Assembly: GCF_026107515.2 (NCBI RefSeq) | Contig: NZ_JAPCHW010000005.1 | Coordinates: 1 to 64,000, forward strand | DNA length: 64,000 bases | Source: Glutamicibacter sp. MNS18 | Lineage (GTDB): Bacteria; Actinomycetota; Actinomycetes; Actinomycetales; Micrococcaceae | Direction of reading: 5' to 3' | Shown here: positions 34,517 to 43,917 of the stretch, one piece after another | Layout of the letters: every line of letters begins with the position of its first letter | How positions within the stretch are numbered: the first letter of the stretch is position 1 | Translations under genes and position numbers: made by a program | Notes under the pieces: model-generated | Seen by the model: only the letters and a program-made list of their open reading frames with translations | Told to the model about the DNA's origin: nothing | Databases searched by the model: none

Positions 34517-35493
34517 AGGAGTTTCGCTTTCGTTGGGAGGGTGGATAGCCGGTGCTTGAAGAATTCGTGGACACGGGCGAAGCCGAAGGTGTGCGCGGCC
34601 CCGTCCCCGGGTAACCCGGAGGCGTAATGTATGGCGGCCACCGGCTCCTCCGCCTGCAGCCGACCGTCATCCATGACCGACGCCAGCTGGACATCCAGTC
34701 GCCCGGGCGGGTTCAGGAAGCCGTGCTTGAAGCCGTCCAGGAGATACAGTTCGCTGTCGGCATCGGCCTGCAGCAATGCCTGGTGCAGTTGCACCGAGTG
34801 GTCGGGCCCAACCAGCAGGTCGCCGGTGCCGTGGGAGATCTGGAATGCCGGGGCGCTACCGGTGACCCAGCTCAGCGGATTCGCCTGGCGCGCCAGCTCG
34901 GCCCCGAGCGGCGTGGCGGGGTCGTGGCCCAGGAACCGTCCTTCCGGGGTCTGTTCCCAACCGCGTTGCCGCCCGGCGGCCTGGGCAACGATGGCGGCCA
35001 GGTCGACCGGCGGGTAGGACACCGCCACGGCCTGCACCCGGGCGGCTTCCGCCTCCGGGTGCTCGTTGCGGTAGACCGGGTGCTCCGCCGTGAGCGCCGC
35101 CAGGGCGGCCAGGTGTCCGCCCGCCGAGGCGCCCCACAGGCCGATACGCTGCGGATCCAGCCCGAAACGCCCGGCCTCATCACGCAGGAATCGCACCGCC
35201 TGGTGGACATCCTCAAGCTGCGCGGGGAAGGCGTCCGTACCCGAAAGCCGGTACTCGATGGAGGCGATGGCGCACTGCATGCTCCCGGCATGCAGTGCCA
35301 GATCCGGGGCCAGGGTCCGGTCGCCGGTGAACCAGCCGCCACCGTGCAACCAGATGACCACCGGGTAGGGCTGTTCCCCGGTACCAGGCAGGTAGAGATC
35401 CAGCAGCAGGTCTTTACCTGCTGGTCTCGAGTAGGTGATGCCTTCGAGAAGCCGCGTGGTGGGGGCGGGACGGAAAGTGCTCATGGCATCCAT
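34513..35493 (-). CDS. Alpha/beta hydrolase (BD-FAE/HSL-type esterase)
   Basis: A 326-residue esterase with oxyanion motif WLHGGGWF, nucleophile elbow GASAGG, and late Asp/His in GTGDLLVGPDHS and DGFKHGF, the complete triad. No signal peptide, so cytoplasmic. Coupled to quercetinase by a 4-bp overlap, it is a good candidate to hydrolyse the depside formed by that enzyme to protocatechuate plus a phloroglucinol carboxylate; this role is inferred from context. ATG 35493 and ATG 35484 are both possible; neither has a clear ribosome site. The 66-bp gap upstream contains CCGGAT/ATCCGG arms (35531-35536, 35550-35555). Confidence 0.85.
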   Translation of the reverse strand: MDAMSTFRPAPTTRLLEGITYSRPAGKDLLLDLYLPGTGEQPYPVVIWLHGGGWFTGDRTLAPDLALHAGSMQCAIASIEYRLSGTDAFPAQLEDVHQAVRFLRDEAGRFGLDPQRIGLWGASAGGHLAALAALTAEHPVYRNEHPEAEAARVQAVAVSYPPVDLAAIVAQAAGRQRGWEQTPEGRFLGHDPATPLGAELARQANPLSWVTGSAPAFQISHGTGDLLVGPDHSVQLHQALLQADADSELYLLDGFKHGFLNPPGRLDVQLASVMDDGRLQAEEPVAAIHYASGLPGDGAAHTFGFARVHEFFKHRLSTLPTKAKLL

Positions 35494-35559
35494 ACTGGGC
35501 CGTGGATCACACTCCGGCCAGCGGGATTCTCCGGATCACCGTTCGGGGAATCCGGATGA

Positions 35560-36444
35560 TCAGGTTGGCTGGTGACTGACCCGCACGGCCAGCCGTGCGA
35601 ATTCCTCGACTGCCGGGGTGCTGCCGGCGGCGGGAACCACCAGATGGGTGGTGATCTGCGGGGCGTCGCCGATGGGAACAAAGCGCAAGGCGGGGCGGGC
35701 ATAGATCTGCGCCGCGCTCTGGGCGCAGATGTTGACGCCCAGGCCTGCGGCGCAGTAATCCAGGATTTCCTCGAAATTCCTGGCCAACGGCAGGACGCTG
35801 TACTGGCCCGGGATCGCGGTGGCCAAGGGCGCCAGCCATGACGTGGTTTGCCGGCTGTCGGGGGCGCCGATGAACTTCTCGCCGCGCAGGTCCTCCCAGC
35901 GGACCGAGTCCCTGGAGGCCAGCCGGTGGTGTTGGGAAAGCACCAGCATGCAGTTATCCCGCCACAGTGGCAGGGCCTGGAAGTCGCCGGTGGGGTTCTC
36001 ATCCAGGGTGCCCACGAACGCGCAGTCCACCGTGTTGCCGGCCAGCGCCTCGTCGCATCCGACGAATCCCAATTGGTGGATCGTCCAGCTGATATCAGGC
36101 ATGGCCCGGGAAGCTTCGGCCATGACCTGCTGGAAGTGCGGACTGGAAACCATCACGCCCACGCGCAGCTCACGTGCCGGCCGCGCCGAGCTGGCCCAGT
36201 GCAGCAGCTCGTCCATGGAACCGATGACCTTCTCGGCCAGCGGGATCAGTTCGCTGGCGGCTCCGGTGGGTTCCACGGTGCGCGAGGTGCGGGTGAACAG
36301 CTTCATCTGCAGGCGCTTTTCCAGCATGGCGATCTGTTCGCTGAGCGTCGAGGGGCTGATGTTCAGCCGCTGTGCGGCACGCCCGAAGTGCAGTTCCCGG
36401 GCCAGGACCAGGAAGCTGCGCAGGTGCAGGACGGTGATGTTCAT
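35560..36444 (-). CDS. LysR-family transcriptional regulator
   Basis: A 294-residue LysR protein: N-terminal winged helix (residues 1-60, with LHFGRAAQRLNISPSTLSEQ) and a substrate-binding domain from about residue 90 (ELRVGVMVSSP, LGVNICAQSAAQIYARPAL). It lies 40 bp after tetR and 66 bp before the esterase on the same strand, so it sits inside the flavonoid-type cluster and may give inducer-dependent activation alongside TetR repression. Aromatic ligands are common for this family. Confidence 0.9.
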   Translation of the reverse strand: MNITVLHLRSFLVLARELHFGRAAQRLNISPSTLSEQIAMLEKRLQMKLFTRTSRTVEPTGAASELIPLAEKVIGSMDELLHWASSARPARELRVGVMVSSPHFQQVMAEASRAMPDISWTIHQLGFVGCDEALAGNTVDCAFVGTLDENPTGDFQALPLWRDNCMLVLSQHHRLASRDSVRWEDLRGEKFIGAPDSRQTTSWLAPLATAIPGQYSVLPLARNFEEILDYCAAGLGVNICAQSAAQIYARPALRFVPIGDAPQITTHLVVPAAGSTPAVEEFARLAVRVSHQPT

Positions 36445-36484
36445 ATCGGATCCTTCCGGCTGGTCGATATCCGGCCCGGGGCGG

Positions 36485-37099
36485 CTAGGGTCGAAGCGAG
36501 TCGCCGAGCCGCTGCAGATGCGTGTTGATCTGGGCTACCAGGTCGATCTTGCCCCGGCTGACTACCCACTGCAACTGCAGGCCGTCACTGACCGCGATGC
36601 ATTCACGGGCCACCGCATGGTAGTCGATGTCCGTGCGCAGGAAGCCGGCCTGCGCCTCAGCCTGGAAGAGCGCCGCGATCTGGGCGGTGACCCGCTCGTA
36701 GCGTTCGGCGAACAGCTCGTGGGCCGGGCTGTCGGGGTCGGCGGCCTCGGCCGAAACGCGCACGAACAACTCCATGAGTCCGGGTTGGGCGATCAACAGA
36801 TGGGTCAGTTCGAGCAGCAGGCCCAGGGTCCGGGTGCCGTCCAGGGGGCCTTCGGATGCCGCAGCGAAGCTTTCGGCAACGTCGAAACGTTGCTCGACAA
36901 TGGCCAGCAGCAGGTGCTGCTTGGTGGGGAAGTGGTGGGTCACGCCCGGGGTGGTCAGTCCTACCTGGCGGGCGATTTCGGCCAGCGAGGTATTGGAATA
37001 CCCTTGGCTGGCGAAGTACTGTGCCGCGACATCGATGATGTGCCCGCGCCGCTTGCGTCCCACGGAGTAGCTGCCGCGCTTGGTTGTTCCTTGACTCAC
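36485..37099 (-). CDS. TetR-family transcriptional regulator
   Basis: A 204-residue TetR protein with the N-terminal helix-turn-helix at about residues 18-62 (SLAEIARQVGLTTPGVTHHFPTK) and a helical ligand domain with AQPGLMELFVRVSAEAADPDSPAHE. Divergent from the rhamnosidase gene across 106 bp containing a palindrome, it probably represses both directions; flavonoid-responsive TetR proteins of this kind are known in other bacteria (for example Bacillus LmrA/QdoR). Confidence 0.91.
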   Translation of the reverse strand: MSQGTTKRGSYSVGRKRRGHIIDVAAQYFASQGYSNTSLAEIARQVGLTTPGVTHHFPTKQHLLLAIVEQRFDVAESFAAASEGPLDGTRTLGLLLELTHLLIAQPGLMELFVRVSAEAADPDSPAHELFAERYERVTAQIAALFQAEAQAGFLRTDIDYHAVARECIAVSDGLQLQWVVSRGKIDLVAQINTHLQRLGDSLRP

Positions 37100-37128
37100 A
37101 TGCCCATGCTACCGGACTGCCTGAAACA

Positions 37129-37150
37129 AAAACCTTGCATATAAGGTTTT
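37129..37150. promoter_or_regulatory. TetR-type operator palindrome
   Basis: AAAACCTT (37129-37136) and AAGGTTTT (37143-37150) are exact complements with a 6-bp centre GCATAT. The palindrome lies 30 bp from the tetR start and 56 bp from the rhamnosidase start, where it would block both promoters. It is the only AT-rich patch in this part of the sequence. Confidence 0.8.
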
Positions 37151-37205
37151 CAGGGCTTAGGCTTTCTGTTACCCGCATCACCTCCCGTTGCCTGAAGGAA
37201 ACCCC

Positions 37206-39929
37206 ATGAACCAACCGACTTGCCGCCGCCTGCGCGTCGAATACCTGTCGCAGCCGCTGGCGATCGCCACCGGCGCTCCCCGCTTCAGCTGGATTGCCGA
37301 CCATGCCCAGACCGACTATCGGGTGGAAGTCCACGATGCGGCAGGGGAACTTTTCTGGGATTCGGGCCGGGTGGCCAGCCCGCAGACCGCGCTGGTCGAA
37401 TACGCCGGGCGCACCCTGTCACCGGATGCCGACTACCACTGGAAGGTCACCAGCTGGTCGCGGCAGCAGCAGGCGGTGGGCACCTCCACCTTCGGCACTG
37501 CGGTGGACACGGATCGCTGGACGGCCTCCTGGATCGAGCCGGTGCAGCAGCCCACCACGCGCGAACGCTATTCCTTTGGCGAGGCCCTGCGCGGCGCGCA
37601 GCCGGCTACACCGCCCGCAGAGCGGTTGCGCCCGGTACGCCTGCTCCGCCAGCGGTTCGACCTGGCTGCCGCCCCGACCCGGGCCCGGTTCTATGCGACC
37701 GCTCGCGGCAGTTACACGGCATGGATCAACGGCGCCAGGGTCGGCCAGGAGGTCCTGGCCCCGGGATTCGATAGCTATTTCACCCGGTTGAGCGTGCAAG
37801 CCTACGATGTCACCGCGCTGCTGCAGGCCGGGAAGAACACCCTGGCCGCTGCCCTGGCCGACGGGTGGTGGGCGGGACGCATCGGGTTGACCGGCTCCAG
37901 CGCCCAGTTCGGTGAGCGCACCAGCATCACCTGGCAGCTGCACTTGCACTTCGCCGATGGCAGCTCGCGCATCATCACCTCCGACCGGACCGTGCGCAGC
38001 AGTGACGGCCCCTGGCGGTACGCGGACCTGTTCATCGGGGAACGATTCGATGCCAGGGAACTTGATCACGGCTGGAATCGGCCGGGGTTCGACGACTCGG
38101 GCTGGGAGCAGGTCGTGGACCGCGGTCCGGCCGGCCCCGGGCTGGTCCCCTTTGCCGGAGAACCCGTCCGCCGGGTCACCACGCTGGAGCCGGTGCGGAT
38201 CCAACCCGAGCCGGGGGCCATGCTCGTGGATTTCGGGCAGGTCATCGCCGGGCGCCTGCGTCTGCAGCTGCGGGATGTGCCGGCCGGGGAACAGGTCACG
38301 GTGGAGCACAGCGAGACCCTGGCCGCCGATGGCAGCTGGTTCAGCAATATCACCGGCCCGAACAAGGATCAACGGGATGTCTTCATATCCGCGGGTGACG
38401 AGGTATTCGAATGGGAACCCGAATTCACCTTCCACGGCTTCCGTTACGCGCGGATCACCGGGATCGACACCCTGGACCGGGGTGAGGTGGTGGCCGTGGT
38501 GATCGCCAGCGACCTGGAACAAACCGGTTCGCTGCAGACCTCGGATACCAGGCTGAACCAGCTGCATTCGAATGTGGTGTGGAGCCAGCGCGGCAATTTC
38601 CTGTCGATTCCCACGGACTGCCCGCAGCGTGAACGCGCCGGATGGACCGGGGACATCCAGGTCTTCGCCCCGGCGGCGGCCAACAACGCCATGGTCGCCC
38701 CGTTCCTGTCCCGCTGGTTGCAGAACCTGCGGGCCGACCAGTTGCCCGATGGCCGGATCCCGATCATTTCACCGCGCTCGCCCTTTGATATCGAATCGGT
38801 GGATGAGGGCGGATTGGGGGCCATCGAAAGCGCCGCCGGGTGGAGCGATGCGGTGGCCATCGTGCCGTGGACCCTCTATGAACGCTACGGGGACATCCGT
38901 GTCCTTGAGGAGAACTATCCGGCTGTCAGGGCCTGGGTCCACTGGCAACGGGAGGAAGCGCTGCGCGGCGGGATCCCCGAACGGCTCGCCGGCGAACAGC
39001 TGAGCGCCCGGCAACGGGAGAACCACCGCCGGCTGCACAATACCGGGAGCCACTTCGGCGATTGGCTCACGCCCAGCACCTTCGAAACCGGGCTGCCGAA
39101 ACACGAGGCCATTACCCTCTCCCCGAAGCTCACCTCCGAATACATCGCCCCCATGTTCCAGGTCCATTCGGCACGCCTCGCGGCCCGGATGGCCGGGGTG
39201 CTGGGTCTTGCCCAGGAACAGGAGGAACTGGCCGGCTATGCCGCCGGGGTGCAGCAGGCATTCGCCCAGGAGTACCTGGATGACCGGGGACGGCTGCCCC
39301 TGCCCTGGCAGGGCGTCCACGCCCTGGCCCTGGGGCTGGATATGGTTCCAGGGCACCTGCGCCAGGCTTGCGGCGATGAGCTGGCCCGGTTGGTGCGTGA
39401 ACGTGGTAACCGCCTGGATACCGGATTCCTATCCACCCCGTACCTGCTGGATGCCCTCTGGGATACCGGGCACCGGGAGCTGGCCCGCCAGGTCTTCTGG
39501 CAGGACCAAACCCCATCCTGGTTCTATGCGGTGGACCAGGGGGCCACGAGCATCTGGGAATCCTGGGACTCGGTGGCCACCGACGGTACCGTGGGGCCGA
39601 GCTCGCTAAACCACTACGCCCTGGGGTGCGTGGATGACTGGATTTTCCGCCGGGTGGGCGGGGTCAGTCCCACCGTGCCGGCATGGCGCAGCGTACGGAT
39701 CGAACCCGACTTCGACTTCGGGATCCAGCAGGCCGATGTGCGGGTGGACACCCCCGCCGGGCCGATCCGGGTGTCGTGGATCCTGGAGGACGGCCGCGCC
39801 GAAGTGGAGCTTGCCCTGCCCTGGGGAATCGATGCGGAATTCGTCGGCCCGACTGGACGATTCCCCATTCCTCCGGGCCTCAGCCGGCACCAGGTGCCAC
39901 TGAAGGCCGCGGCTCCCGCACTGCGGTAG
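37206..39929 (+). CDS. Alpha-L-rhamnosidase, glycoside hydrolase family 78
   Basis: A 907-residue GH78 enzyme: N-terminal beta-sandwich domains (residues 1-330, with FYATARGSYTAWINGARVG), an (alpha/alpha)6 catalytic barrel with TDCPQRERAGWTGDIQ (Asp471, general acid Glu476) and SIWESWDS (Glu785), and a C-terminal sandwich. It cleaves terminal alpha-L-rhamnose from glycosides. No signal peptide, so it acts on imported substrate. ATG 37206 is preferred (GAAGGAAA upstream) over GTG/ATG-like 37188. Its partner genes make rhamnosylated flavonoids the likely substrate. Confidence 0.94.
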   Translation: MNQPTCRRLRVEYLSQPLAIATGAPRFSWIADHAQTDYRVEVHDAAGELFWDSGRVASPQTALVEYAGRTLSPDADYHWKVTSWSRQQQAVGTSTFGTAVDTDRWTASWIEPVQQPTTRERYSFGEALRGAQPATPPAERLRPVRLLRQRFDLAAAPTRARFYATARGSYTAWINGARVGQEVLAPGFDSYFTRLSVQAYDVTALLQAGKNTLAAALADGWWAGRIGLTGSSAQFGERTSITWQLHLHFADGSSRIITSDRTVRSSDGPWRYADLFIGERFDARELDHGWNRPGFDDSGWEQVVDRGPAGPGLVPFAGEPVRRVTTLEPVRIQPEPGAMLVDFGQVIAGRLRLQLRDVPAGEQVTVEHSETLAADGSWFSNITGPNKDQRDVFISAGDEVFEWEPEFTFHGFRYARITGIDTLDRGEVVAVVIASDLEQTGSLQTSDTRLNQLHSNVVWSQRGNFLSIPTDCPQRERAGWTGDIQVFAPAAANNAMVAPFLSRWLQNLRADQLPDGRIPIISPRSPFDIESVDEGGLGAIESAAGWSDAVAIVPWTLYERYGDIRVLEENYPAVRAWVHWQREEALRGGIPERLAGEQLSARQRENHRRLHNTGSHFGDWLTPSTFETGLPKHEAITLSPKLTSEYIAPMFQVHSARLAARMAGVLGLAQEQEELAGYAAGVQQAFAQEYLDDRGRLPLPWQGVHALALGLDMVPGHLRQACGDELARLVRERGNRLDTGFLSTPYLLDALWDTGHRELARQVFWQDQTPSWFYAVDQGATSIWESWDSVATDGTVGPSSLNHYALGCVDDWIFRRVGGVSPTVPAWRSVRIEPDFDFGIQQADVRVDTPAGPIRVSWILEDGRAEVELALPWGIDAEFVGPTGRFPIPPGLSRHQVPLKAAAPALR

Positions 39930-39990
39930 AACCAGTCTTTTGTTCGCAATACCTTTTCCCTCGCAAATCCCAGTTCATAGGAGAACTACC

Positions 39991-41271
39991 ATGTCCCAAA
40001 TCGATGCCCCGCCCGGGGCAAGTACCACATCGGTGCCGCACAAGAGGCCCGGTCTATGGTTTATTGCCGCCCTGACCCTGGCCGTGACCAGCACCCATGC
40101 GGCCTTGATGTCCAACGCGATCCTGACCTTGTCGCTGAAGGCCTCGGAGATCAGTGACGAAAGGGCCACCACAGTGCTGTCCGTGGTGGTGGGGGTCGGC
40201 AGCCTGTTCGCCCTGCTCGGATACCCGGTGATCGGCCGGCTGAGTGACTCGACCACCTCCCGCTGGGGACGGCGCCGTCCCTACCTGTTCGCGGGGATCG
40301 TGTTGCTCGGTGCCGGAGCCTACCTGAGTGTCAGTGCGGCCAGTACCGCGGTGCTCACCTGCGGATACGTGCTCACCACGCTGGGCGCGGTCTGCGCCCT
40401 GGTGGCCTGCTCCGCTGTCGTCCCGGACCAGTTCGCCGCCGAGCACCGTGGTCTTCCCTCGGCCGTCCTGGGGCTGGGGCTTCCCCTGGGGGCGTTGCTC
40501 GGCCTGTTCCTGGCCCAACTCGTCCAGCCCAACCTCGCCGCCATGTTCTTCGTCCCGGCCGCCGTGGCCATGCTCTGCCTGCTGGTCCTGGCCTTCTCCT
40601 TGCGGGACACCCGGTTGGAGAAGTCGTTGCGACCGGCCTTTTCCGCCAGGGAATTCATGGGGACCTTCTGGGTCAATCCCTTGCGCCACCCGGCCTTCGG
40701 CTGGGCGTGGTGGAGCCGTATGTTGATCTTCTTCGGGGTGGCCTCGGTCAACTCCTACCAGGCCTTCTACCTGATCATGGTCCACGGAATCGATCCGGCC
40801 GTGGTGGGATCCTCCATCTTCGCCGCCTCCATCCTGTCCACCGGGCTTTCTCTGCTGTTCGCCCCGTTGCTGGCCAAGTGGTCGGACCTGGTCGGGCGGC
40901 GCAAGCCCTTTGTCATCGGTTCGGCCGTGGTGTTCGCCATCGGCCTGGCGGTGATCGCCACCGCGAACAGCTACCCGATGTTCCTGCTGGCGGTCGCCAT
41001 TATGGGGATCGGCCAAGGAGTGTACTTCGCAGTGGACATGGCACTGGTGATCGATGTGCTGCCGGATCCGAAGACCCATGCCAAGGACCTGGGCATCATG
41101 AACCTTGCCATGTCCCTGCCATCCTCGGTGGTTCCGGCCGTGGCCCCGGCGCTGCTGGCGATCGGTGCCTCCGCGGCGAACCCGCAGAATTTCGCCGCCC
41201 TGTTCCTGGCCGGAACGATCGCCGCCGTGCTCGGTGCGTTATGCATCGTGCCCATCCGGTCGGTGAAATAA
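39991..41271 (+). CDS. MFS transporter, GPH/SUT-like (glycoside importer candidate)
   Basis: A 426-residue protein with 12 hydrophobic segments and the loop GRLSDSTTSRWGRRRPYL after helix 2, typical of GPH/SLC45-type sugar symporters. A second loop, AKWSDLVGRRKPF, follows helix 8. AGGAGAA lies six bases before ATG 39991. It follows the rhamnosidase by 61 bp and is probably co-transcribed, bringing in the rhamnoside that the intracellular GH78 needs. Confidence 0.88.
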   Translation: MSQIDAPPGASTTSVPHKRPGLWFIAALTLAVTSTHAALMSNAILTLSLKASEISDERATTVLSVVVGVGSLFALLGYPVIGRLSDSTTSRWGRRRPYLFAGIVLLGAGAYLSVSAASTAVLTCGYVLTTLGAVCALVACSAVVPDQFAAEHRGLPSAVLGLGLPLGALLGLFLAQLVQPNLAAMFFVPAAVAMLCLLVLAFSLRDTRLEKSLRPAFSAREFMGTFWVNPLRHPAFGWAWWSRMLIFFGVASVNSYQAFYLIMVHGIDPAVVGSSIFAASILSTGLSLLFAPLLAKWSDLVGRRKPFVIGSAVVFAIGLAVIATANSYPMFLLAVAIMGIGQGVYFAVDMALVIDVLPDPKTHAKDLGIMNLAMSLPSSVVPAVAPALLAIGASAANPQNFAALFLAGTIAAVLGALCIVPIRSVK

Positions 41272-41283
41272 CAGCAAGGAAGC

Positions 41284-41324
41284 CCACGGCCCTGCCCCGC
41301 ACTACATGTGGGGCAGGGCCGTGG
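41284..41324. terminator. Terminator after the transporter
   Basis: CCACGGCCCTGCCCC (41284-41298) pairs perfectly with 41310-41324 across an 11-nt loop, 13 bp after the transporter stop. The rest of the gap to 41616 shows no supported gene. Confidence 0.85.
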
Positions 41325-41616
41325 TGCCCGTGGGGATTCGTGAAGTCCCTGAAGCCGGAGAGAAACGGGAGGTCAGCATTTGTGAAGGGAATATCCGTGC
41401 TGCCTTTCCTCGGTCGGCCGGCCAATAATATGACCCGGATGGACTGGCTACCCCAACCCGGCCTTCGATGCGCAGCCGTCCGTTACGATCCGGCCTGGCG
41501 CAAACCGCTGAGGTTATCCGGCCTGCGGGTGATGTGCCGGTATCCCGGGTGTGTGTCGTCGCCCTGCGGTGTGGTTCAATGATCGTGTCCAAGTCCATGG
41601 AACGTAAGCGGGGACT

Positions 41617-41982
41617 ATGCAGCTGATCGAGTTGGTGCCGTTCCTGTTCGGGTTGCTGTTCCTGTCCCTCACCGCCCAGTGCCTCATCGGGCCGATGCAA
41701 CGCCGAACGTTGCGCCGCAACGGAGCGATCGGGATCCGCACCCGCCATACGCAGGCCTCGGACGATGCCTGGGTCGCAGGGCATGCCGCCGCAGTCCCGG
41801 CCACCCGGCGTGCCGCAAACAGCGGCTGGGCGCTGCTGGCCGCCGCAATCCTCGCCGCCCTGGTGGTCACCCCGATCGCTGGTTTTGCCGTGGCCGGCGC
41901 CGGGTACCTGCTGGTTCTATGCTGGCTGTTCGTTGCCGCTCACCACGCCAACCGGGCCGCACAGGAGGTCACCACCGGGTAG
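41617..41982 (+). CDS. SdpI-family membrane protein
   Basis: A 121-residue protein with three hydrophobic segments (about 5-25, 68-88, 90-110) and the SdpI-type motif RRNGAIGIRTRHTQASDDAWVAGH between the first two. SdpI of Bacillus is an immunity/signalling protein for the SdpC toxin, but short actinobacterial relatives of this kind have no assigned role and no SdpC-like gene is near. Confidence 0.82.
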   Translation: MQLIELVPFLFGLLFLSLTAQCLIGPMQRRTLRRNGAIGIRTRHTQASDDAWVAGHAAAVPATRRAANSGWALLAAAILAALVVTPIAGFAVAGAGYLLVLCWLFVAAHHANRAAQEVTTG

Positions 41983-42183
41983 TCAAGAGGTGTACGACAG
42001 GGGATATTCTCCCCCGGAAACATGCGGAAGTGCCGCAGATCATAACTGATTGGTAAACATCAATCGAAAGGATGACTCCAACGGTCGGTGCAGGCTACTA
42101 GACTGGCTTTCGCCCTTGTTTCGTTGTGCCGTAAAACGGAGCGCGCAGCTATGCAGGGGTAGACGCTAGCGAGGACTAACCAC

Positions 42184-43917
42184 ATGCTTCTGAAGCTCAT
42201 CCTGAGACACTCCAAACCATATACAGGGTGGATCATTGCAGTATTCGTACTGCAACTGGCGACCACGATTGCCACCCTGATGCTGCCCAGCCTGAATGCC
42301 AGGATCATCGATGTCGGTGTGGTCAACACCGATATCGACTACATCTGGCGTACCGGCGGGATCATGCTGGGGGTCGCCTTCATCCAGGTGGCCACCGCCA
42401 TCGCCGCTGTGTACTTCGGTGCCAAGACCGCGATGAGCCTGGGGCGCGACATCCGCCAGGCCGTGTTCGAACAGGTCTCCACCTTCTCCGCCCAGGACGT
42501 GAACAAGTTCGGCGCAGCCACCCTGATCACCCGTGGCACCAACGACGTGCAACAGGTCCAGATGCTGACCCTGATGGCGTTGAACTTCATGATCACCGCC
42601 CCGATCATGTCCATCGGCGGCGTGATCATGGCGATCCGCGAGGATCCCGGCCTGTCCTGGCTGGTCTGGGTTTCGGTGCCGGTGGTGCTGGTCGTGGTGG
42701 GCATCCTGGTCATCAAGTTGATGCCGCTGTTCCGCCAGATGCAGACCCGCATCGACGGGATCAACGGGGTGTTGCGCGAGCAAATCACCGGTATCCGCGT
42801 CGTTCGTGCCTTCGTGCGTGAAGGTCACGAAACCGAACGCTACGGCGAGGCGAACCAGAAGCTGACCAACCTGGGTATCAGGGTCGGTAACCTCTTTGTG
42901 CTGATGTTCCCGGCGATCTCCATGATCCTTCACCTGTCCACCGCCGCCGTGCTGTGGTTCGGTGGGCACCGGGTGGATAACAACCAGGTGGAAGTCGGCG
43001 CACTGACCGCGTTCCTGCAGTACCTGCTGCAGATCCTCATGGCTGTCATGATGGGTACCTTCATGGCCATGATGGTGCCCCGCGCCATGGTCTCCGCCGA
43101 CCGTATCGGCGAGGTCCTGGATACCGAGCCGAGCATGACCGAGGCCGAGGAACGCGACACCCAGCTGCCTACCCCGGGCACCGTGGAGTTCCGCAACGTC
43201 ACCTTCGGCTACCCAGGTGCCGAGGCACCGGTGCTGAACAACCTGTCCTTCACTGCCGAACCCGGGCAGGTCACCGCGATCATCGGGTCGACCGGTTCGG
43301 GCAAGACCACCTTGCTGAACCTGATTCCACGGCTCTACGACGTGACTCGCGGCCAGATCCTCATCGGCGGGGTGCCGGTGGACGAATTGGGGCGCGACAC
43401 GATCTCCAGGAACATCTCGGCCGTACCGCAGCGTCCGTACCTGTTCTCCGGAACCATCGCCAGCAACCTGCGCTTCGGTGCGCAGAATGCCAGCGAGGAG
43501 GAACTCTGGGAGGCGCTGCGCATCGCGCAGGCCGAGGATTTCGTCACCGAACGCGAGGACCAGCTGGAATCCCGGATCTCCCAGGGTGGTACCAACGTCT
43601 CGGGCGGCCAGCGCCAGCGCCTGTGCATTGCCCGTGCCTTGGCCGCCAAGCCGCGGACCTACCTCTTTGATGATTCCTTCTCCGCACTGGACGTGGCCAC
43701 GGACGCGAAACTTCGTGCCGCCCTGGCCGAACCGACCAAGGACGCCGCGGTGATCATCGTGGCACAGCGTGTTTCCACCATCACCCAGGCAGACCAGATC
43801 CTGGTCTTGGACCATGGGCAGATCGTGGCGCGTGGTACCCACGAGGAACTGCTGGAGACCTCGGAGACCTACCAAGAAATCGTTTCATCACAGCTCAGCG
43901 CGGAGGAGGTGGCTTAA
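42184..43917 (+). CDS. Heterodimeric ABC exporter, degenerate-site subunit
   Basis: A 577-residue half-transporter: six membrane helices (1-320), then an ATPase with Walker A GSTGSGKTT, a canonical signature NVSGGQRQR and Walker B TYLFDDSFSALD. The catalytic Glu after Walker B is Asp, the hallmark of the non-hydrolysing partner in TM287/288- or LmrCD-type exporters. The next gene starts at the base after its stop codon. Export of drugs or lipids is the family role; the substrate is not known. Confidence 0.93.
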   Translation: MLLKLILRHSKPYTGWIIAVFVLQLATTIATLMLPSLNARIIDVGVVNTDIDYIWRTGGIMLGVAFIQVATAIAAVYFGAKTAMSLGRDIRQAVFEQVSTFSAQDVNKFGAATLITRGTNDVQQVQMLTLMALNFMITAPIMSIGGVIMAIREDPGLSWLVWVSVPVVLVVVGILVIKLMPLFRQMQTRIDGINGVLREQITGIRVVRAFVREGHETERYGEANQKLTNLGIRVGNLFVLMFPAISMILHLSTAAVLWFGGHRVDNNQVEVGALTAFLQYLLQILMAVMMGTFMAMMVPRAMVSADRIGEVLDTEPSMTEAEERDTQLPTPGTVEFRNVTFGYPGAEAPVLNNLSFTAEPGQVTAIIGSTGSGKTTLLNLIPRLYDVTRGQILIGGVPVDELGRDTISRNISAVPQRPYLFSGTIASNLRFGAQNASEEELWEALRIAQAEDFVTEREDQLESRISQGGTNVSGGQRQRLCIARALAAKPRTYLFDDSFSALDVATDAKLRAALAEPTKDAAVIIVAQRVSTITQADQILVLDHGQIVARGTHEELLETSETYQEIVSSQLSAEEVA

